The notes beneath the pieces are model-generated. The model saw only the letters and a list, made by a program, of their open reading frames with translations, did not search any database and was not told the origin of the DNA. The position numbers and the translations under genes were made by a program. 64,000 nt of DNA from Streptomyces tubercidicus (lineage in GTDB: Bacteria > Actinomycetota > Actinomycetes > Streptomycetales > Streptomycetaceae), in NCBI RefSeq assembly GCF_027497495.1, contig NZ_CP114205.1, positions 6,634,001 through 6,698,000 on the forward strand, in the 5' to 3' direction. The first letter of the stretch is position 1, and every line of letters starts with the position of its first letter. Of the stretch, positions 59,784 through 64,000 are shown piece after piece.

Positions 59784-60782
59784 TCAACCGCGGGCCCGCT
59801 GGGTGACCGCGATGCACGCCAGGACCGCCAGTGCGGCCGCCGGAGCGGCCGGCGGCAGCCGCTCGCCCAGCAGCAGTACGGACCAGATCAGGGTCAGCAG
59901 CGGCTGGGCGAGCTGGAGCTGGCTCGCCTTGTGGATGCCGATCGCGGCCATCCCGCGGTACCAGACGACCATCCCGAGGAACTGGGAGCCGAACGCCAGC
60001 CACAGCAGCCCGCTGACCGAGTGAGCCGTGAGCCGCAAGGGCTCGGTGGACAGCGCCAGCGCGGCGCCCGCCACCGTCACCGGCAGCACCAGAACCAGCG
60101 CCCAGCCGATCACCTGCCAGCCCGGCATATGGCGGGCCAGTCGGCCGCCCTCGGTGTAGCCGGCCGCGCACACCAGCAGTGCCGCGAACAGCAGCAGATC
60201 GCCGCGGCCCGGCGCCCCGCCGCTCTGCTGCACCGCGAAGCCGATGACGATGACGGCGCCGACCAGCGAGGCGATCCAGAACGTCCGGGAGGGCCGCACC
60301 CCGGTCCGTACGGCCGAGCAGGCGGCGGTGGTCAGCGGCAGCAGGCCGACCACGACGGCCGCATGCGAGGTGGTGGAGGTCTGCAGGGCGAGCGTGGTCA
60401 GCAGCGGAAAACCGAGCACGACACCGCCCGCGACCACCGCGATCCCCGCCCAGTGCCGCCGCTCCGGGAGACGCACCCGGAAGACGGCGAGCGCGCCCCC
60501 CGCCACTACGGCGGCCAGCACGCTGCGCAGCATCACCACCGTCCAGGGGCCCATGCCCTCCAGCGCCCAGGCGGTCCCGGGGAAGGTGAGCGAGAAGGCG
60601 GCCACACCGAGGGCGGCGAGCAGGGCGCCACGGCCGACGAGGGCGCCGCGGGCGGTGGCGGCGGGAGCCGTCGGGGTGTCCAGGCCGACTGAGGCGGCAG
60701 TCTTCGTCGTGCCCTGGCCGCCGGCGTCCGGGGTGCTGACCGCTATCGTGGCAGTGGCGGTAGCGCTATCGTTGTCTTCCAT
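59784..60782 (-). CDS. EamA/DMT-family transporter
   Basis: This 332-residue protein has ten hydrophobic segments in two EamA repeats (ALLAALGVAAFSLTFPGTAW with MGPWTVVMLRSVLA; LLLFAALLVCAAGYTEGGRL with QLQLAQPLLTLIWSVLLLGE), so it is probably a metabolite exporter. The first 45 residues are polar. The ATG overlaps by two bases the ATG of the divergent MocR gene (CATG at 60780-60783). TACGCT on the minus strand at 60793-60788 lies 5 nt before it, so the mRNA may be leaderless. The MocR protein probably controls it. Confidence 0.88.
   Translation of the reverse strand: MEDNDSATATATIAVSTPDAGGQGTTKTAASVGLDTPTAPAATARGALVGRGALLAALGVAAFSLTFPGTAWALEGMGPWTVVMLRSVLAAVVAGGALAVFRVRLPERRHWAGIAVVAGGVVLGFPLLTTLALQTSTTSHAAVVVGLLPLTTAACSAVRTGVRPSRTFWIASLVGAVIVIGFAVQQSGGAPGRGDLLLFAALLVCAAGYTEGGRLARHMPGWQVIGWALVLVLPVTVAGAALALSTEPLRLTAHSVSGLLWLAFGSQFLGMVVWYRGMAAIGIHKASQLQLAQPLLTLIWSVLLLGERLPPAAPAAALAVLACIAVTQRARG
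60741..60772 (+). promoter_or_regulatory. CGCTATCGT direct repeats overlapping the MocR promoter
   Basis: CGCTATCGT occurs at 60741-60749 and 60764-60772, period 23 bp. The second copy contains TATCGT, a -10-like element 8 nt before ATG 60781. MocR/GabR proteins bind direct repeats, so this is a candidate autoregulatory site. Confidence 0.5.
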
Positions 60783-62286
60783 GCAACAGCGTAGCAGTGG
60801 GACCGAACTGGCCGCGATCCTGCGTACGGAGCTGAATCGCTACTCTCCCGGAGAGAAGCTGCCATCGAGCCGTGCGCTGGTGGAGCGGCACCGGGTGAGT
60901 CCGGTGACCGTCTCCCGGGCGCTCGCCGAGCTGGCGGCGGAGGGTCTGGTCACCACCCGGCCGGGCGCCGGGGCCTTCCGGGCCGAACCGCGCAGCGAGG
61001 CGCCCCGGCCGGTCGACACCTCCTGGCAGGAGATCGCGCTGAGCGCGGAGCCGGCCGGCGACCAGGTGCCGCGCAGCGTCGACGCCTCGGGCGTGGTCGC
61101 CACGCTCGGTGTTCCGGGCCCCGGCGTCATCGAGCTCAACGGCGGCTATCTGCACTCCGATCTGCAGCCCGAACGCGCCCTGGGCGCCGCACTGGCGCGC
61201 GCCGGACGCCGCCCGGGTGCCTGGGGGCGGCCGCCGGTCGAAGGGGTGCCGGAGCTGCGGGCCTGGTTCGCGCGGGAGATCGCCGGGGCCGGCGGACCGC
61301 TCGCCGCCAGCGATGTCCTGGTCACCGCGGGCGGCCAGAGCGCGCTGACCGCCGCGCTGCGGGCCCTCGCCGCGCCCGGCGCCCCGGTGCTGGTCGAGTC
61401 CCCGACCTATCCGGGCATGCTGGCGGTGGCCCGCGCCTCCGGGCTGCGGCCGGTGCCGGTACCGCTCGATGCGGACGGGGTCCGTACGGATCTGCTCGCC
61501 GACGCCTTCCGTGCCAGCGGCGCACGGCTCTTCGTCTGCCAGCCGCTCTTCCAGAACCCGACCGGCGCGGTGCTCGCCGCGGAGCGGCGGCGCGAGGTGC
61601 TGCGGGTGGCGCGGGCCGCGGGCGCCTTCGTGATCGAGGACGACTTCGCGCGGCTGCTGGTCCACGGTGACGCGCCCACGCTCCCGCCGACCCTGATCGA
61701 GGACGACCAGGACGGCACGGTCGTCCATGTCCGCTCGCTGACCAAGGCCACCTCGGCCAATCTGCGGGTGGGCGCCCTGGCGGCCCGCGGCCCGGTGCTC
61801 GACCGGCTGCGCGCCATCCAGGTCGTCGACAGCTTCTTCGTGCCCCGGCCGCTGCAGGAAGCCGCCCTGGAACTCGTAGGATCGCCCGCCTGGCCCCGCC
61901 ATCTGCGGCTGATCGCGGGGGAGTTGACCGCCCGCCGCAATGCCCTCACCACCGCGCTGCACCAGGAGCTGCCCGCGCTCGCCGGGCAGGAAGCGGGGCC
62001 GGGGCCGGCCCATGGCCATGACCCGGCGCGCGGCGGCCTGTACGTCCCGCCGGGCGGCTACCACCTCTGGCTTCGGCTGCCGGACGGTACCGATGAGGCG
62101 GCTCTGACCGGTGCGGCGCTGCGGGCGGGCGTCGCGGTCGCGGCCGGCCGCCCGTACTTCGCCGCCGAGCCGCCGGCCGCCCATCTGCGGCTGAGCTTCG
62201 CGTCGGCATCCGGCACCGGCGAGATCACGGAGGGCGTGCGCCGGCTCCGGACGGCGTGCGAGGAGCTGGGAGTGCCGGTGCGCTGA
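60781..62286 (+). CDS. MocR-family regulator (GntR winged helix fused to aminotransferase-like domain)
   Basis: This 501-residue protein has an N-terminal GntR winged helix (RTELNRYSPGEKLPSSRALV, HRVSPVTVSRALAELAAEGL), a linker, and a fold-type I aminotransferase-like domain with NPTGAV, IEDDFARLL and the PLP lysine in SLTKATSANLRVG (Lys322). MocR proteins use PLP with an amino compound as signal. The neighbouring EamA exporter is the likely target; a toxic amino acid or amine is a plausible inducer. ATG 60781 overlaps the divergent start codon and no ribosome-binding site is present. Confidence 0.92.
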   Translation: MQQRSSGTELAAILRTELNRYSPGEKLPSSRALVERHRVSPVTVSRALAELAAEGLVTTRPGAGAFRAEPRSEAPRPVDTSWQEIALSAEPAGDQVPRSVDASGVVATLGVPGPGVIELNGGYLHSDLQPERALGAALARAGRRPGAWGRPPVEGVPELRAWFAREIAGAGGPLAASDVLVTAGGQSALTAALRALAAPGAPVLVESPTYPGMLAVARASGLRPVPVPLDADGVRTDLLADAFRASGARLFVCQPLFQNPTGAVLAAERRREVLRVARAAGAFVIEDDFARLLVHGDAPTLPPTLIEDDQDGTVVHVRSLTKATSANLRVGALAARGPVLDRLRAIQVVDSFFVPRPLQEAALELVGSPAWPRHLRLIAGELTARRNALTTALHQELPALAGQEAGPGPAHGHDPARGGLYVPPGGYHLWLRLPDGTDEAALTGAALRAGVAVAAGRPYFAAEPPAAHLRLSFASASGTGEITEGVRRLRTACEELGVPVR

Positions 62287-62380
62287 GGGCGGGGGAGCGG
62301 CGAGCCCGCCACCGGCCATCGGCCCCCGCCCCTCGCGTACGGGGTCGACGCCGCCGCCGCCCTTCTGCCAACCTCCCGGC

Positions 62381-62833
62381 ATGAATGCTCACGCCCTCGA
62401 CGGCTACGAGATCTCCACCGACCCGGCCCGCCTGGACGCCGACCTGGTCCACCACTGGCTCGCCACCGACTCCTACTGGGCCGTGGACCGCCCCCGGGAA
62501 CTGCATGACCGCGCCGTCGCGGGCTCGCTCAACTTCGGTCTGTACGCGTCCGGTTCCGGCCGCCAGGCCGGGTACGCCCGGGTGGTCACCGACCACGCCA
62601 CCTTCGCCTGGCTCTGCGACGTCTACATCTGCCGCGACGACCGCGGCAAGGGCCTGGGCACGGCACTGATCGAGGCCATCGCCGACCATATGACGCCCAG
62701 CGGGCTGAACCGGCTGACGCTCGCCACCAAGGACGCCCACGGGGTGTACGAAAAGGTCGGTTTCCGCACCCTGGTCTCCCCGGAACAGTGGATGACCCTG
62801 GGGCTGATCGACCCAGGTGCTGTCGAAGTGTGA
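62381..62833 (+). CDS. GNAT-family N-acetyltransferase
   Basis: This 150-residue acetyl-CoA-dependent acyltransferase has the GNAT core: GYARVVTDHATFAWLCDVYI, the pyrophosphate-binding loop RDDRGKGLGTALIEAI (R/Q-x-x-G-x-G/A) and a C-terminal LTLATKDAHGVYEKVGFRTL with the usual Tyr. The acceptor is unknown. It lies about 95 bp after the MocR gene on the same strand and 43 bp before a histidine-phosphatase-like gene. No ribosome-binding site is seen before ATG 62381, so it may be leaderless (CAACCT 6 nt upstream). Confidence 0.9.
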   Translation: MNAHALDGYEISTDPARLDADLVHHWLATDSYWAVDRPRELHDRAVAGSLNFGLYASGSGRQAGYARVVTDHATFAWLCDVYICRDDRGKGLGTALIEAIADHMTPSGLNRLTLATKDAHGVYEKVGFRTLVSPEQWMTLGLIDPGAVEV

Positions 62834-62864
62834 TCAAGGCGGGCACCACGGGCGATCTTGCTCT

Positions 62865-62870
62865 TACCAT
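62865..62870 (+). promoter_or_regulatory. Candidate -10 for leaderless gene at 62877
   Basis: TACCAT lies exactly 6 nt before ATG 62877. It decides that start over an in-frame upstream codon at 62817. Confidence 0.45.
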
Positions 62871-62876
62871 CGCCGC

Positions 62877-63446
62877 ATGAACGTTCGACTCAAGCTGCTC
62901 GCCGCGGCCCGTAACTCCTCGCTGTTGGCGACGCGGTTCGAGGACGACCGCCCGCTCGACGCCACGGGATGGCACGAGGCAGCGCGGGCGGCCCCCGTAC
63001 TGTGCCGGCTCGCCGCCGCCGAACTCCGCTACTGCTCACCGACCGCCCGCTGTCGGCAGACCGGGGAGGTCCTCGGTCTCCGGCCGCTGGCCCAGCCGGC
63101 GCTGCGCGACTGCGACATGGGGCGCTGGCGCGGCCGGACGCTGGGCGAGGTGACCGCCGCCGAACCCCGCGCGGTGGAGGCATGGCTGGCCGATCCGCGC
63201 TCCGCACCGCACGGCGGGGAGTCGCTGACGGCGTTCATCACCCGGATCGGCCGCTGGCTGGACACCCGGCCCGCCGAGGACGCCGCCGGGCTGGTCGCCG
63301 TCGCCGAACCCGCCGTGGTCCGCGCCGCCCTGGTCTATGTGTTCCGGGCCCCGCCGCACGCGTACTGGCGCATCGATGTCCAGCCGCTCTCGGTGACCAC
63401 CCTTACCGGCCGGTCCGGCAAGTGGGACCTCCTGCTGGAGGCGTGA
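62877..63446 (+). CDS. Histidine-phosphatase-fold protein lacking catalytic histidines
   Basis: This 189-residue protein resembles the phosphoglycerate-mutase-like histidine phosphatases, as seen in the conserved core RYCSPTARCRQTGEVLGL (R-x-x-x-T-A block) and RDCDMGRWRGRTLGEV. The N-terminal RHG motif that carries the phospho-accepting His reads AARNSS, and the C-terminal H-G motif reads VAEPAVVRA. Both catalytic histidines are therefore absent, which suggests a non-enzymatic binding role. The start is fixed by the -10 element 6 nt upstream. Confidence 0.75.
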   Translation: MNVRLKLLAAARNSSLLATRFEDDRPLDATGWHEAARAAPVLCRLAAAELRYCSPTARCRQTGEVLGLRPLAQPALRDCDMGRWRGRTLGEVTAAEPRAVEAWLADPRSAPHGGESLTAFITRIGRWLDTRPAEDAAGLVAVAEPAVVRAALVYVFRAPPHAYWRIDVQPLSVTTLTGRSGKWDLLLEA

Positions 63447-63665
63447 GCCGACGCCCGGTCACCCGCCGCCGTGCGCCGGGGGCATGCCCTGGCCGCCCGG
63501 CGGCACCACCCGGAAAGCCCAGCCGCCGGGTTCCGCCGTCCGGGGCGTGCACACCCCTGTGACCTGCGGAAAGACCAGGAAGGCAGGTGGCTTCGGGGGC
63601 AGTTGGCCCCGGGCGGCGGACCTCATCGAGGTGCGTACCGCCGGGCCGGGCGCTTCGCTCGGTTT

Positions 63666-64000
63666 ATGCATATACGCCAGATTCCTCTGTACGCGCTGGC
63701 GGCCGGCGCGCTGGCGGTGTCCGTCCTGCTGTTCGGAGACGACGACGGTGCGGACGCCGCCACCGAGGCCGCCTCCGGGACGGTGACCGGGACCGTCACC
63801 GAGGCCACCCCCGCCGTGGACACCGCGCACGCGGTGGTCGTCGAGCCCGACCCGGTGGCTCCGGGCGGGGCCTTCTCCGTCCACGACGGCGGCAGCTGCT
63901 CGGGCGACACCGCGGACGCCACCTTCGACGGTGCGGACATCCCCGCGATGCGGCTGACCTCCGGGAGCGACGGGATGGGCGGCAGCGCGATCCTGCCGGC
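63666..64000 (+). CDS. Secreted protein, N-terminal part (cut by window edge)
   Basis: A frame from ATG 63666 stays open to the window end (111 codons). It begins with a short signal-peptide-like hydrophobic stretch (PLYALAAGALAVSVLLFG), then a Thr/Ala/Asp-rich spacer and EPDPVAPGGAFSVHDGGSCSG. That last segment resembles DPDPMVAGQRVSISDGRQCASG-like sequence (about residues 28-49) of the protein at 19810, so the two may share an extracellular beta-domain. No ribosome-binding site is evident. The C-terminus lies outside the window and the function is unknown. Confidence 0.65.
   Translation, partial: MHIRQIPLYALAAGALAVSVLLFGDDDGADAATEAASGTVTGTVTEATPAVDTAHAVVVEPDPVAPGGAFSVHDGGSCSGDTADATFDGADIPAMRLTSGSDGMGGSAILP

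Noticed and set aside
1-64000. tRNA, rRNA, CRISPR arrays, transposases or phage integration sites
   Set aside because: I looked for T-loop GTTCRA motifs, repeat-spacer patterns and transposase-like proteins and saw none; a tRNAscan or Infernal run could still find something missed by eye.

Overview
The window is a high-GC actinobacterial chromosome segment, almost certainly from Streptomyces or a close relative. Third codon positions are strongly G/C. GTG and TTG starts are common, and convergent genes are separated by long perfect GC hairpins. The gene order pafA - FKBP - FKBP - pafB - pafC - tatA - tatC - helY, then glnA4, infC-rpmI-rplT and pheS-pheT, matches the conserved core region known from Streptomyces coelicolor. 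No tRNA, rRNA, CRISPR array, insertion sequence or phage gene was found.

Bases 1-11,000 hold the end of an MFS transporter, the Pup ligase pafA, two FKBP prolyl isomerases, the pafBC regulator pair, tatA/tatC of the Tat exporter and a Ski2-like helicase. Bases 11,100-23,400 carry mixed functions: a VOC protein, an ABA4-like membrane protein with a divergent MerR regulator, an iron-regulated siderophore-interacting flavoprotein, a 5'-3' exonuclease, a two-gene glycine-betaine ABC importer whose permease is fused to two substrate-binding domains, and a TDT/SLAC1 transporter with a divergent LysR regulator. Bases 23,400-31,500 hold an ethanolamine/polyamine utilisation cluster: GATase, EAT permease, GntR repressor, gamma-glutamyl-amine synthetase, aldehyde dehydrogenase and SDR, with a secreted HAD phosphatase next to it that may supply substrate.

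Bases 31,500-37,700 hold a PLP-dependent racemase/aldolase-like enzyme, a proline-rich membrane protein coupled to a mycosin-type protease, an SseB-domain protein, an aquaporin and a DUF1844 protein. Bases 37,800-45,700 are translation core: infC (rare ATC start, attenuator-like leader), rpmI, rplT, a SpoU-type methyltransferase, a histidine kinase, pheS and pheT.

Bases 45,900-56,600 are the most unusual part. The first half holds a PP2C phosphatase, an NsdA-like regulator and a beta-domain membrane protein. These carry the only three in-frame TTA (bldA) codons I could find in the window, and lie beside repeated TTCACAC-N3-GTGTGAA palindromes and a perfect BldD-type box. The second half is a tightly overlapping five-gene minus-strand operon that looks like a type VII secretion effector module: SseB-like protein, WXG-type protein, large toxin with a scabin/pierisin-like ADP-ribosyltransferase C-terminus, candidate immunity protein, and SseB-winged-helix-BTAD fusion. 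Bases 56,900-64,000 return to ordinary genes: a 3-hydroxyacyl-CoA dehydrogenase, a Tat-exported glycoside-hydrolase-like protein, DUF1918, an EamA exporter and a MocR regulator whose start codons overlap on opposite strands, a GNAT, a histidine-phosphatase-fold protein lacking its catalytic histidines, and the start of a secreted protein cut by the right edge.
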